The position numbers and the translations under genes are program-made. From positions 1 through 13,429 of the forward strand of contig CAUABB010000020.1 of assembly GCA_958427155.1 (NCBI GenBank): 13,429 nt of DNA, given 5' to 3'. This DNA comes from an uncultured Oscillospiraceae bacterium (lineage in GTDB: Bacteria; Bacillota; Clostridia; Oscillospirales; Ruminococcaceae). The notes under the pieces are model-generated. The model was not told the origin of the DNA, searched no databases, and worked only from the letters and a program-made list of their open reading frames with translations. Below are positions 1 to 6,801 of the stretch, in pieces; position 1 is the first letter of the stretch, and every line of letters begins with the position of its first letter.

Positions 1-173
1 TCAGCAACAATCATTTTCGCCTGTTTGATTTCAACCGGCATATTCAACCGAACATCCCCAATCAAATCTCGTAAACGTTCCACATCTACAACACATTTTC
101 CTCCTGAAAGAGGCAATCCCCAGGACTTGTCCAACATATCGTCAATGGTGTCAAGAATTTCACTGATATTCAT
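1..173 (-). CDS. Small coiled-coil / ATPase-subunit-like protein downstream of coaD (partial, C-terminus outside window)
   Basis: The first 57 codons are visible; the rest lies beyond the left edge. The protein begins MNISEILDTIDDMLDKS and continues with a short Gly/Leu/Pro stretch (about residues 18-25), then a charged helical segment containing VDVERLRDLI and EIKQAK. This layout resembles the small clostridial proteins that often follow coaD and are loosely annotated as ATPase or F-/V-type ATP synthase subunit B/H-like. Their function is not established, so I give no symbol. The start at 173 is chosen because a GGGAG lies 7 bases upstream of it. An in-frame ATG at 179 overlaps the coaD stop codon (ATGA) but would sit only one base from that GGGAG. 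The overlap or near-overlap with coaD indicates the same transcript and probable translational coupling. Confidence 0.7.
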   Translation of the reverse strand, partial: MNISEILDTIDDMLDKSWGLPLSGGKCVVDVERLRDLIGDVRLNMPVEIKQAKMIVA

Positions 174-175
174 TT

Positions 176-664
176 TCATTCTCCCTTCCTGCACAAACGT
201 TCTTTAATTGGATCCAGAATACATGCCGGAACAAAATCAGAAATATCTCCGCCAAAATAAGCGATTTGCTTAACCAGGCTAGAACTGAGGTAAAGATTTT
301 CAGCGTTGGTAGTCAAAAAAACTGTTTCAGCCTGTTCCACCATCTTTTTATTCATCAGCGCCATTTGGAACTCGTAATCGAAATCTGAAATAGCACGTAA
401 ACCCTTTACAATTGCACAAGCCCCGCACTTTGCCACATATTCGGCCAAAAGACTGTCATTTGCATCTACGACAATATTTTCAATTCCCTCAGTCGCCTTT
501 TCAATCAGCTTTAGCCGTTCCTCAGCGGTAAAACTGGTCTTCTTTTCTCGGTTGATGCTCACCAAAACAATTACCTGATCAAACAGCTTAGCCGCTCGAG
601 TGATAATATCAAGATGGCCTTTGGTAATCGGATCAAAACTGCCCGGGCAAACAGCAATTCTCAC
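176..664 (-). CDS. coaD: Phosphopantetheine adenylyltransferase
   Basis: CoaD transfers AMP from ATP to 4'-phosphopantetheine, giving dephospho-CoA, the penultimate step of coenzyme A synthesis in the cytoplasm. The family's nucleotidyltransferase signatures are present. The N-terminus reads MRIAVCPGSFDP, followed by TKGH at residues 14-17, the (T/H)xGH ATP-binding motif. KGLRAISDFDYEFQMA spans 87-102, and SSSLVK near 128-132 matches the conserved C-terminal nucleotide-binding loop. With the GTG start at 664 the protein has 162 residues, close to the usual 160, and the GTG overlaps the rsmD stop as GTGA. An ATG at 676 (N-terminus MGRS) is possible, with AAGG directly against it, but it adds four residues not typical of the family. 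It is the third gene of the rodA-rsmD-coaD operon. Identity is certain; the exact start is less so. Confidence 0.95.
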   Translation of the reverse strand: MRIAVCPGSFDPITKGHLDIITRAAKLFDQVIVLVSINREKKTSFTAEERLKLIEKATEGIENIVVDANDSLLAEYVAKCGACAIVKGLRAISDFDYEFQMALMNKKMVEQAETVFLTTNAENLYLSSSLVKQIAYFGGDISDFVPACILDPIKERLCRKGE

Positions 665-1221
665 GCTTCTTCCCATCCTTCCTCAGATACCGCCCGGTAA
701 GCGGTTACCACAATCTTTCCATAATTATACTGCTTAACCTTTTTAAAATCAACAACCGTTTCCGGAAGCTCTTCTCCTTTCGGGTGCTCACAGAGGATGA
801 CACCGCTGGACTCCATCCTCTCCGCCACTAAAGGAAGCGCTTCCTGAAGAATTCCCTGAAGATAAGGCGGATCCAAAATCGCAATATCAAACCTGTCATG
901 GCATCCAGCTAAAAAAGCCTTGTAATCCATAGTGACGACACGAGAGCCTACCGTTAAGCCTGTAGACTTCAAATTTTCTCTTACTACCTCAAGGGATCGC
1001 TTGCTGTGATCAACAAACACAGCGAGTTTTGCTCCCCGGCTAAGCGCTTCAATCCCCATTTGACCAGAACCAGCAAACAGGTCAAGTACTTTTGCTCCCC
1101 GCACTTCAAACTGTATCGTACTGAATATAGCTTCTTTTACCCGGTCAGTCGTAGGACGAACATCATTCCCCTCCAGCGTTTTCAGCTTACGTCCACGCGC
1201 AGTACCGGTAATAACCCTCAT
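661..1221 (-). CDS. rsmD: 16S rRNA (guanine(966)-N(2))-methyltransferase RsmD
   Basis: RsmD uses S-adenosylmethionine to methylate N2 of G966 in 16S rRNA during assembly of the small ribosomal subunit. The 186-residue protein opens with the family signature MRVITGTARGRKL and VRPTTDRVKEA (residues 21-31). The SAM-binding motif I is LDLFAGSGQMGIEALSRGA (46-64), an acidic residue ends the second strand (VFVD, D71), and the catalytic DPPY is at 117-120. Length matches the family. The ATG at 1221 has AAGGAG 8 bases upstream, and that site overlaps the end of rodA, only 13 bases away. The 3' end overlaps coaD by four bases if coaD starts at its GTG. The rsmD-coaD pair is a widely conserved neighbourhood in bacteria. 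Confidence 0.96.
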   Translation of the reverse strand: MRVITGTARGRKLKTLEGNDVRPTTDRVKEAIFSTIQFEVRGAKVLDLFAGSGQMGIEALSRGAKLAVFVDHSKRSLEVVRENLKSTGLTVGSRVVTMDYKAFLAGCHDRFDIAILDPPYLQGILQEALPLVAERMESSGVILCEHPKGEELPETVVDFKKVKQYNYGKIVVTAYRAVSEEGWEEA

Positions 1222-1234
1222 TCAACATTCTCCT

Positions 1235-2356
1235 TTAATCAAAAATTGCTGTTCGATGATTTTTATGATAAACACTTAAAACCAGCCCCAACGTCATAAA
1301 CATTGTAACCATTGAAGACCCCCCTGAACTGAAAAACGGTAGCGTCACGCCGATTACAGGAGCGATACAAAGAACCATAGCAATGTTGACGACCGACTGA
1401 AAAAACACAAACGCGAATACTCCAATACAGATATAATTTCCCAACGCGTCTTGTGACAAACGTGAAACATACAAAATGCGCAGACAGATTGCGATCAACA
1501 GCCCAACGGTGAGCAAACAGCCCACCAATCCAAGCGTTTGACCAATATAAGAGAAAATAAAGTCATTTCTCATTTCCGGAACACTGATCAGGTCGTCCGC
1601 AAAAAGCCCACGCCCAAAAAGCTGTCCGGAGCCAAGAGCCATCCTTCCTCTCATCTGCTGATATCCAACTCCGCTGGGATCCATATCCGGGTTAAATGCA
1701 ATTAATACACGGTTCCTATGCATTTCATCAAGAAGAAAATTCCACACAAGAATTCCCACTACTGGCAAAGCAACAATTCCACCGAGAATATATTTCCAGG
1801 AAAGTCCGGCTACAATCAGCATTGTAACAGCGATAAAAACAAAAATCAGCGCTGTACCATAATCCCCTTGAATGACAATCAAACCCGAAATAGCGCCAGC
1901 ATGCAAAAGAAGCAGGCCGATATTTTTTAAACTGTTGAGATTTCCCCGCACCTTAGTAAGATGATACGCGAAAGTGACGATAAAAGAAATTTTCAAAAAT
2001 TCCGCCGGCTGAATTGTAGTAACGCCGAGGTCAAGCCACGCTTTATCATCCGCCCCCTCAACCTGAACACCGAAAATAAATGTCAGCAGAACAAGGACAA
2101 GAGCGAAAGCCATGTGATATTTCCAAAATTTAGCAATCAATTCATAGTCAATCAGTGAAATTACAACAGCGGCAGCCAAGCCAAGAACAGTGGCAATTAA
2201 TTGAACCCAAACGCCACGGGAAGACTGGATAAAACCGTTGACATAAATTGAATAAAGCAACACCAGAGAAAAAATCGAACAAACCGTACAAAGAACCAAC
2301 AACCAACGATCTGTATTCCGAAAAAAATCCCCGATTCCTTCTAAAATTCGTTTCAT
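1235..2356 (-). CDS. rodA: SEDS-family peptidoglycan polymerase RodA (rod-shape determining protein)
   Basis: SEDS proteins are membrane-embedded glycosyltransferases that polymerise lipid II into glycan strands; RodA works with a class B PBP in cell elongation. The 373-residue protein has about ten hydrophobic segments from residue 18 to the C-terminus. Recognisable SEDS signatures are TTIQPAEFLKI (about 113-123), the GDYGTAL loop (164-170) in place of the more usual PDLGTAL, GYQQMRGRMALGSGQLFGRG (231-250), PEMRNDFIF (260-268) with D265 at the position of the essential aspartate, and PFFSSGGSSM (340-349). The ATG at 2356 is preceded by GGAGG with a 4-base gap. It is the first gene of the minus-strand operon and is served by two candidate promoters. 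I prefer RodA to FtsW because of the sequence style and context, without murG or mur genes nearby; FtsW or SpoVE paralogy cannot be fully excluded. Confidence 0.85.
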   Translation of the reverse strand: MKRILEGIGDFFRNTDRWLLVLCTVCSIFSLVLLYSIYVNGFIQSSRGVWVQLIATVLGLAAAVVISLIDYELIAKFWKYHMAFALVLVLLTFIFGVQVEGADDKAWLDLGVTTIQPAEFLKISFIVTFAYHLTKVRGNLNSLKNIGLLLLHAGAISGLIVIQGDYGTALIFVFIAVTMLIVAGLSWKYILGGIVALPVVGILVWNFLLDEMHRNRVLIAFNPDMDPSGVGYQQMRGRMALGSGQLFGRGLFADDLISVPEMRNDFIFSYIGQTLGLVGCLLTVGLLIAICLRILYVSRLSQDALGNYICIGVFAFVFFQSVVNIAMVLCIAPVIGVTLPFFSSGGSSMVTMFMTLGLVLSVYHKNHRTAIFD

Positions 2357-2468
2357 TTTGCCTCCATATTTTAAGGCCGGATTTCCAACTACAGTCTACA
2401 ACCGCAGAGAAAAACGAGTCGATATTCAAACCATCTTTTACCCGCAGAACCTTATATGAGTCCTGGCC

Positions 2469-2497
2469 ATTATACCAAAAAACTTTTAGTATTTTAA
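2469..2497 (-). promoter_or_regulatory. Proximal promoter P2 of the rodA operon (extended -10)
   Basis: On the minus strand, TGGTATAAT forms an extended -10 element with the hexamer at 2474-2469. Seventeen bases further upstream is a weak -35, TTAAAA (2497-2492). The predicted start near 2462 would give a leader of about 105 bases. With P1 it forms a tandem pair. Confidence 0.5.
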
Positions 2498-2542
2498 AAA
2501 TAAAAAGCCTACAATTTAAAACTCAAAGTAAGAACTTTTTTT

Positions 2543-2571
2543 ATTATAGCTGGTAACCCCCGTGATTTCAA
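2543..2571 (-). promoter_or_regulatory. Distal promoter P1 of the rodA operon
   Basis: Read on the minus strand, a -35 box TTGAAA (2571-2566) is followed after 17 bases by a perfect -10 box TATAAT (2548-2543). This is close to the sigma-A consensus. Transcription would begin near 2536, giving rodA a leader of about 180 bases. The call rests on sequence match only. Confidence 0.6.
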
Positions 2572-2598
2572 GCAAATTGTCGTTTTTTGCTCAATTTG
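2571..2598. repeat. Overlapping inverted repeats between divergent promoters
   Basis: CAAATTG (2573-2579) is mirrored by CAATTTG (2592-2598). A second, overlapping pair is AGCAAA (2571-2576) and TTTGCT (2586-2591). They lie directly behind the -35 box of the distal rodA promoter and upstream of the fhs promoter. This suits an operator, but the arms are short and AT-rich, so chance is a real alternative. Confidence 0.3.
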
Positions 2599-2620
2599 AC
2601 GCAATAACGGAAATTTTCGT

Positions 2621-2650
2621 CTAGCAGAACAAAAACTCATATGATATAAT
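2621..2650 (+). promoter_or_regulatory. Promoter of the fhs operon (extended -10)
   Basis: TGATATAAT (2642-2650) is a perfect extended -10 element. The -35 region is poor: CTAGCA at 2621-2626 with an 18-base spacer is the best match. Transcription would start near 2657, leaving a leader of about 88 bases before the fhs ATG. Confidence 0.55.
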
Positions 2651-2744
2651 AAAAATTAAATCCGGCTGAAACCTTTTTATTGCATGGGAGTTTTGCTCAC
2701 CTTGTTTATTGTTTCCGCCGCTAAAAATGCTGGAGGGATTCTTC

Positions 2745-4412
2745 ATGCTAACCGATATTGAAATTGCTCAGAAAGCCAATATGCTCCCTGCTGCACAAAT
2801 TGCCGCAGAACTTGGCATTGATAGCGAAGAAATTGAGCCATATGGGAAATATATTGCCAAGCTTTCCGATAAACTGTATGAGTCGTTAAAAAACAAGCCT
2901 AATGGAAAATTGATTCTGATGACTGCCATTAACCCAACTCCTGCCGGAGAGGGAAAAACTACGACCACAGTTGGCCTTGGGCAGGCAATGAAAAAAATTG
3001 GAAAAAAGGCTGTTATTGCTCTACGTGAGCCCTCTCTCGGCCCGGTTTTTGGAATTAAGGGCGGAGCAGCGGGTGGCGGCTATTCTCAGGTTGTCCCAAT
3101 GGAGGAAATTAACCTTCACTTTACTGGAGACATGCACGCTATCACCGCGGCGAACAATCTTCTTTGCGCCGTAATTGACAATCATCTCCAACAAGGGAAC
3201 GAACTGGGTATTGATCAGCGGCGTATTCTTTTCAAACGTTGCATGGATATGAATGATCGCGCACTCCGCTTTGTCAATGTCGGACTTGGAGGGAGAGTAA
3301 ACGGCATTCCCCGCGAGGATTCGTTCCAAATTACTGTTGCAAGTGAAATCATGGCAATCCTCTGCCTTGCTGAAAATATGGATGATCTAAAAGATAGGCT
3401 TGGCAAAATTTTGGTTGGCTATACCTATAGCAATCGTCCAGTATTTGCACGTGATCTCGGTTGTGTTGGCGCCATGGCGCTTTTGTTAAAGCATGCCATC
3501 CAGCCCAACCTTGTCCAAACTCTTGAAAACACTCCGGCGATTATGCACGGTGGACCTTTTGCCAATATCGCGCACGGATGCAACTCGGTCCGCGCCACCA
3601 AAATGGCTTTAAAGCTCGGCGATTACGCTATTACCGAAGCGGGATTCGGCTCTGACTTAGGTGCGGAGAAATTTTTGGATATCAAATGTCGCTATGCCGG
3701 TCTTGCACCAGATTGTATCGTTATTGTGGCAACTGTGCGAGCTCTTAAATACAACGGTGGCGTTGCTAAAACAGAACTGGCAATTGAGAATGTGGAGGCG
3801 GTACGAAAAGGAATTGTCAATTTGGAAGCGCACATTAGCAATATGCAGCAATACGGTGTACCGGTAGTTGTTGCAATTAACCGGTTTCATACTGACACCG
3901 ATAACGAACTTACCGTTATTAGTCAGCGCTGCAGAGAGCTTGGTTGCGAATTTGCTTTGTCAGAGGTTTTCACCAAAGGTGGCGACGGCGGAATTGAACT
4001 TGCGAACAAAGTTGTTGAGGCCTGTGAAAAGCCTCGCTCTTTCAAGTTTTTATACAGCGAAGCGGAGCCGATTAAGGAGAAAATTAAAACCATTGCGCAA
4101 AAAATTTATCACGCTTCAGGGGTTGTCTACACCGGAGCGGCAGAAAAAGCCATCCGGGATATTGAAGCACTTGGACTCGACAAACTTCCGGTTTGTATTG
4201 CTAAAACGCAATACTCCCTTTCAGACGATCCCAAACTTCTTGGTGCACCGACAGATTTTGAAATTACCGTGCGGGATGTCCGTCTTAGCGCTGGCGCCGG
4301 CTTTATTGTGGCACTGACAGGGGAGATCATGACCATGCCGGGGCTTCCGAAGCGGCCTGCTGCGCTTGGCATGGATATTGATTCTAACGGAACCATTACC
4401 GGACTTTCCTGA
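2745..4412 (+). CDS. fhs: Formate--tetrahydrofolate ligase
   Basis: Fhs (formyltetrahydrofolate synthetase) makes 10-formyl-THF from formate, THF and ATP, feeding purine synthesis, initiator formyl-Met and, in acetogens, the methyl branch of the Wood-Ljungdahl pathway. The 555-residue length is standard. The P-loop TPAGEGKTT is at 65-73, followed by EPSLGPVFGIKGGAAGGGY (95-113) and INLHFTGDMH (122-131). HGGPFANIAHGCNS starts at 268, ITEAGFGSDLGAE spans 296-308, and the C-terminal LPKRPAALGMDI is intact. The start at 2745 is set by GGAGG 8 bases upstream (2732-2736); an in-frame TTG at 2709 would add 12 unlikely residues. It is the first gene of an operon, with tsaE 16 bases downstream. Nothing else in the window indicates acetogenesis, so a general one-carbon role is the safe reading. 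Confidence 0.98.
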   Translation: MLTDIEIAQKANMLPAAQIAAELGIDSEEIEPYGKYIAKLSDKLYESLKNKPNGKLILMTAINPTPAGEGKTTTTVGLGQAMKKIGKKAVIALREPSLGPVFGIKGGAAGGGYSQVVPMEEINLHFTGDMHAITAANNLLCAVIDNHLQQGNELGIDQRRILFKRCMDMNDRALRFVNVGLGGRVNGIPREDSFQITVASEIMAILCLAENMDDLKDRLGKILVGYTYSNRPVFARDLGCVGAMALLLKHAIQPNLVQTLENTPAIMHGGPFANIAHGCNSVRATKMALKLGDYAITEAGFGSDLGAEKFLDIKCRYAGLAPDCIVIVATVRALKYNGGVAKTELAIENVEAVRKGIVNLEAHISNMQQYGVPVVVAINRFHTDTDNELTVISQRCRELGCEFALSEVFTKGGDGGIELANKVVEACEKPRSFKFLYSEAEPIKEKIKTIAQKIYHASGVVYTGAAEKAIRDIEALGLDKLPVCIAKTQYSLSDDPKLLGAPTDFEITVRDVRLSAGAGFIVALTGEIMTMPGLPKRPAALGMDIDSNGTITGLS

Positions 4413-4428
4413 TAAACGGGAGATGTTT

Positions 4429-4881
4429 ATGAGTAAAGGTATTATGACTTTTAAGACTTCATCCGTTGCCGAAACACAAGCGCTCGCTGTTGCTTTTAGC
4501 CGGGTTTTAAAGCCCGGTATGGTCCTTGCCTATTTTGGTGGTTTGGGTGCTGGAAAAACAGCTTTTACCCGTGGACTCGCAAAAGGCCTGAACGTGAAAG
4601 GAGAAGTATCCAGCCCCACATTCGCGCTGGTTCATGAGTATCAGGGAGATCCCCCTCTCATTCATTTTGATATGTACCGTATTTCTTCAGAAGATGACCT
4701 TTACACAACTGGGTATTTTGATTATCTGGACGGAAACAATATTGTGGCTATTGAATGGAGCGAAAATATAGAAGATTTTCTTCCAGAGAATACAATCCGG
4801 ATATCATTTGAAATCACCGGCGAAAATAGTCGTTGGATCGTCATAGAAGGAGGGCCGGACTTTGAATATTCTTGCCATTGA
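4429..4881 (+). CDS. tsaE: tRNA threonylcarbamoyladenosine biosynthesis ATPase TsaE
   Basis: TsaE is the small ATPase that works with TsaB and TsaD to transfer threonylcarbamoyl onto A37 of ANN-decoding tRNAs (the t6A modification). The 150-residue protein carries Walker A GGLGAGKT (37-44), the switch-like SSPTFALVHEY (61-71), HFDMYR (79-84) and EWSENI (109-114), all typical of the family. The ATG at 4429 is preceded by GGGAG with a 6-base gap. An ATG at 4444 (MTFKTSS) would match the usual N-terminus equally well and has a weaker AAAGG upstream; an ATG at 4423 lies too close to the GGGAG. The 3' end overlaps tsaB by 20 bases, which suggests translational coupling of the two partners. Confidence 0.95.
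   Translation: MSKGIMTFKTSSVAETQALAVAFSRVLKPGMVLAYFGGLGAGKTAFTRGLAKGLNVKGEVSSPTFALVHEYQGDPPLIHFDMYRISSEDDLYTTGYFDYLDGNNIVAIEWSENIEDFLPENTIRISFEITGENSRWIVIEGGPDFEYSCH
4847..4853 (+). promoter_or_regulatory. Ribosome binding site that fixes the TTG start of tsaB
   Basis: AAGGAGG, a near-perfect Shine-Dalgarno sequence, lies inside the end of tsaE and 8 bases before the TTG at 4862. No ATG or GTG is better placed, so this site decides the start. Confidence 0.8.
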
Positions 4882-5563
4882 TACATCGGCTCAGGTAGCT
4901 ACTGTCTGTATTTTGAACGAGTCATCCGTTATTTCAGAATTTAATGTTAATACAAAACTCACACATTCGCAGACGATGATGCCGATGTGTGAAGCTGCTT
5001 TAAACTGTTCTAAAATAAAGCTTGAACAGATTGACGCTTTTGCCGTCTCCGTGGGGCCTGGCTCTTTTACAGGGATCCGGATTGGTATATCAGCGGTCAA
5101 AGGGATGGCTGTAGCCAGCGGAAAACCCTGTATTCCTGTTTCTACTCTAGAAGGGCTGGCCTGTAATTATCCTGTTGAAAATGGTATTATCTGTGCCGTT
5201 ATGGACGCCCGCCGCGCCCAGGTATACAACGCCCTGTTTCGTTGGAAAAATGGGGAACCGGAGAGGCTTTGCCAAGACCGTGCAATTTCCATAAACGACC
5301 TCGGTAGTGATTTAGATAAGTTTGACGAAAATATTTTTATAGTTGGAGACGGGGCTGATCTGTGCTATAATAGCCTTAGGGAAAAGCTTCCGCTTTTGAA
5401 AAGCGTTCCAACTCACCTGAAATTACAGCGAGCGGCAAGTGTAGGGCAAGTAGCCCTTCGGCTTGCAAAAGCTGGAAAATGCTGTACTGCCGCTGAGCTA
5501 ATGCCGGTTTATCTCCGGCTCCCACAGGCAGAACGCGAACGTCTTACCAGACAACGGAAGTAA
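4862..5563 (+). CDS. tsaB: tRNA threonylcarbamoyladenosine biosynthesis protein TsaB
   Basis: TsaB is a catalytically inactive ASKHA-fold paralogue of TsaD that dimerises with it and supports t6A synthesis. The 233-residue sequence begins MNILAIDTSAQ, has VGPGSFTGIRIG (64-75) and MDARRAQVY (114-122), and ends with the family tail PVYLRLPQAERER (215-227). Initiation is from TTG, strongly supported by AAGGAGG 8 bases upstream and by the exact fit of the N-terminus to the family. It overlaps tsaE by 20 bases. The common followers rimI and tsaD are absent here; a 79-base spacer leads instead to rpiB. TsaD must be encoded elsewhere if the modification is made. Confidence 0.95.
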   Translation: MNILAIDTSAQVATVCILNESSVISEFNVNTKLTHSQTMMPMCEAALNCSKIKLEQIDAFAVSVGPGSFTGIRIGISAVKGMAVASGKPCIPVSTLEGLACNYPVENGIICAVMDARRAQVYNALFRWKNGEPERLCQDRAISINDLGSDLDKFDENIFIVGDGADLCYNSLREKLPLLKSVPTHLKLQRAASVGQVALRLAKAGKCCTAAELMPVYLRLPQAERERLTRQRK

Positions 5564-5642
5564 AACCACTTCGCCTTCAAATACAGGCCGAATCGGAGGC
5601 GATGATCTTTTGACCGCGTCGGCAGCGGTGGAGAATATAATT

Positions 5643-6119
5643 ATGATTGCAATTGGAAGCGACCATGGCGGTTATGAATTAAAAGAACAAATTAAGGCTT
5701 TTTTGGATGAAAAAGACCTTGCCTATAAGGATTTCGGGACCTATTCCACAGAGTCCTGCGATTATGCGGATATTGCGGAAGTTGTTTGTGATGCGGTTGT
5801 GAGCGGTGAATGCGAAAAAGCGCTTCTGTTCTGTGGAACAGGTATTGGCATTTCAATGGCAGCCAATAAGATCAACGGCATTCGGGCTGCTGCCTGTTCT
5901 GACTATTTTTCAGCCAAATACACCCGACTGCACAATGACGCAAATGTTCTTTGCCTTGGCGGTAGAGTCGTTGCAGTAGGAGAAGCATGCGAATTAATTG
6001 ACGTTTTTTTAAGCACTGATTTTGAAGGTGGCCGTCATGCGGTACGAATTGGGAAAATCGCTGCCTTGGAAGAACGCGAACGCAACAAAGATATTGCCGA
6101 AGAAAACGGTAAAAAATAG
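5643..6119 (+). CDS. rpiB: Ribose-5-phosphate isomerase B
   Basis: RpiB interconverts ribose 5-phosphate and ribulose 5-phosphate in the non-oxidative pentose phosphate pathway, supplying PRPP precursor. Visible hallmarks are MIAIGSDHGGYELK (D7, H8), CGTGIGISMAANK with the catalytic cysteine C64, SDYFSAKYTRLHNDANVLCLGGR (87-109, with H97), and EGGRHAVRIGKI near 128-139. The related LacA/LacB galactose-6-phosphate isomerases share the fold, but the sequence and the neighbouring upp favour RpiB. Length is 158 residues, slightly longer than typical because of a charged C-terminal tail. The ATG at 5643 has GGAG 9 bases upstream; an in-frame TTG at 5610 would add 11 residues with no family support. 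upp follows after 24 bases, a pairing common in clostridia. Confidence 0.93.
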   Translation: MIAIGSDHGGYELKEQIKAFLDEKDLAYKDFGTYSTESCDYADIAEVVCDAVVSGECEKALLFCGTGIGISMAANKINGIRAAACSDYFSAKYTRLHNDANVLCLGGRVVAVGEACELIDVFLSTDFEGGRHAVRIGKIAALEERERNKDIAEENGKK

Positions 6120-6143
6120 AAAAACAAAAAGGAGTGCGAAGCA

Positions 6144-6776
6144 ATGACGCCAATTATCATGCATCATCCCCTGATTCAGCACAAAATTTCTCTTTTGCGG
6201 GATAAAAATACCGGTACAAAAGAATTCCGTGAATTGGTTTCCGAAATTGCCATGCTGATGTGCTATGAGGCAACGCGTGATCTCCCGCTCAAGGAAATCG
6301 AGATTGAAACTCCAGTCGCAGTTGCAAAAACCAAGATTATCTCTGGAAGTAAAATCGCAATTGTCCCCATTCTTCGTGCCGGGCTCGGGATGGTTGATGG
6401 GATGCTGAATCTGATTCCAGCAGCGAAAGTGGGTCATATCGGTTTGTATCGGACTGAAGACGATGACAAAATAAATGTCGTAGAGTACTATTGTAAGCTT
6501 CCGGAGGATATTGAACATCGAGATACCATTGTGCTTGATCCTATGCTTGCAACCGGTATGTCTGCCGTAGATGCACTGGGACAGTTAAAAAAGCACGGAG
6601 CCAAAAACTTGAAATTCATGTGTATTATTGCCGCTCCCGAAGGTCTGGAGGCACTTGAAAAAGCACATCCGGATGTACAGATTTATTGTGGAACCCTCGA
6701 CCAGCGCCTGAATGAAAATTACTATATTGTTCCCGGCCTGGGCGATGCAGGTGATCGTATTTTTGGTACCAAGTAG
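6144..6776 (+). CDS. upp: Uracil phosphoribosyltransferase
   Basis: Upp salvages uracil by joining it to PRPP to form UMP. The 210-residue length is standard. Recognisable elements are IVPILRAGLGMVDG (73-86), YRTEDD (102-107), the PRPP-binding LDPMLATGMSA (131-141), and the uracil-binding C-terminal segment YIVPGLGDAGDRIFGT (194-209). The ATG at 6144 has GGAG at 6131-6134 with a 9-base gap. It is the last gene of the fhs operon, followed by a clear terminator. Together with rpiB upstream it links ribose phosphate supply to nucleotide salvage. Confidence 0.98.
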   Translation: MTPIIMHHPLIQHKISLLRDKNTGTKEFRELVSEIAMLMCYEATRDLPLKEIEIETPVAVAKTKIISGSKIAIVPILRAGLGMVDGMLNLIPAAKVGHIGLYRTEDDDKINVVEYYCKLPEDIEHRDTIVLDPMLATGMSAVDALGQLKKHGAKNLKFMCIIAAPEGLEALEKAHPDVQIYCGTLDQRLNENYYIVPGLGDAGDRIFGTK

Positions 6777-6801
6777 TCAATGTTGTTTTAAAAACAAGTA
6801 G

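Larger units (their letters stand above)
2357..2744. other. Divergent intergenic region between rodA and fhs
   Basis: This 388-base AT-rich stretch separates two operons read in opposite directions. I see no credible gene in it. Short open frames exist on both strands but lack ribosome binding sites and coding character. It contains two minus-strand promoter candidates for rodA, one extended -10 promoter for fhs, and overlapping inverted repeats between 2571 and 2598. The fhs ribosome binding site GGAGG is at 2732-2736. I looked for the conserved cores of tetrahydrofolate and purine riboswitches and did not find them. Confidence 0.7.

Noticed and set aside
2440..2470. Purine riboswitch in the rodA leader
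   Set aside because: The minus strand reads GGACTCATATAAGG, which resembles the start of a purine aptamer, but the conserved later junctions and the closing strand of P1 are missing, and rodA is not a purine gene.
2148..2556. Open frames across the rodA-fhs intergenic region on both strands
   Set aside because: Low-complexity AT-rich translations, overlap with rodA and promoters, and no start signals.
2651..2744. Tetrahydrofolate riboswitch before fhs
   Set aside because: The gene would suit one, but the leader is only about 88 bases and I do not find the conserved THF-I core or its paired arms.
2709..2744. N-terminal extension of fhs from TTG
   Set aside because: The ATG at 2745 has an ideal ribosome binding site, and the extra 12 residues do not fit the family.
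2684..2761. 25-codon upstream reading frame overlapping the fhs start (MGVLLTLF...)
   Set aside because: No ribosome binding site before its ATG and no resemblance to a known leader peptide; chance is the simplest explanation.
5610..5642. N-terminal extension of rpiB from TTG
   Set aside because: The family begins at MIAIGSDHGG; GGAG is correctly spaced for the ATG at 5643.
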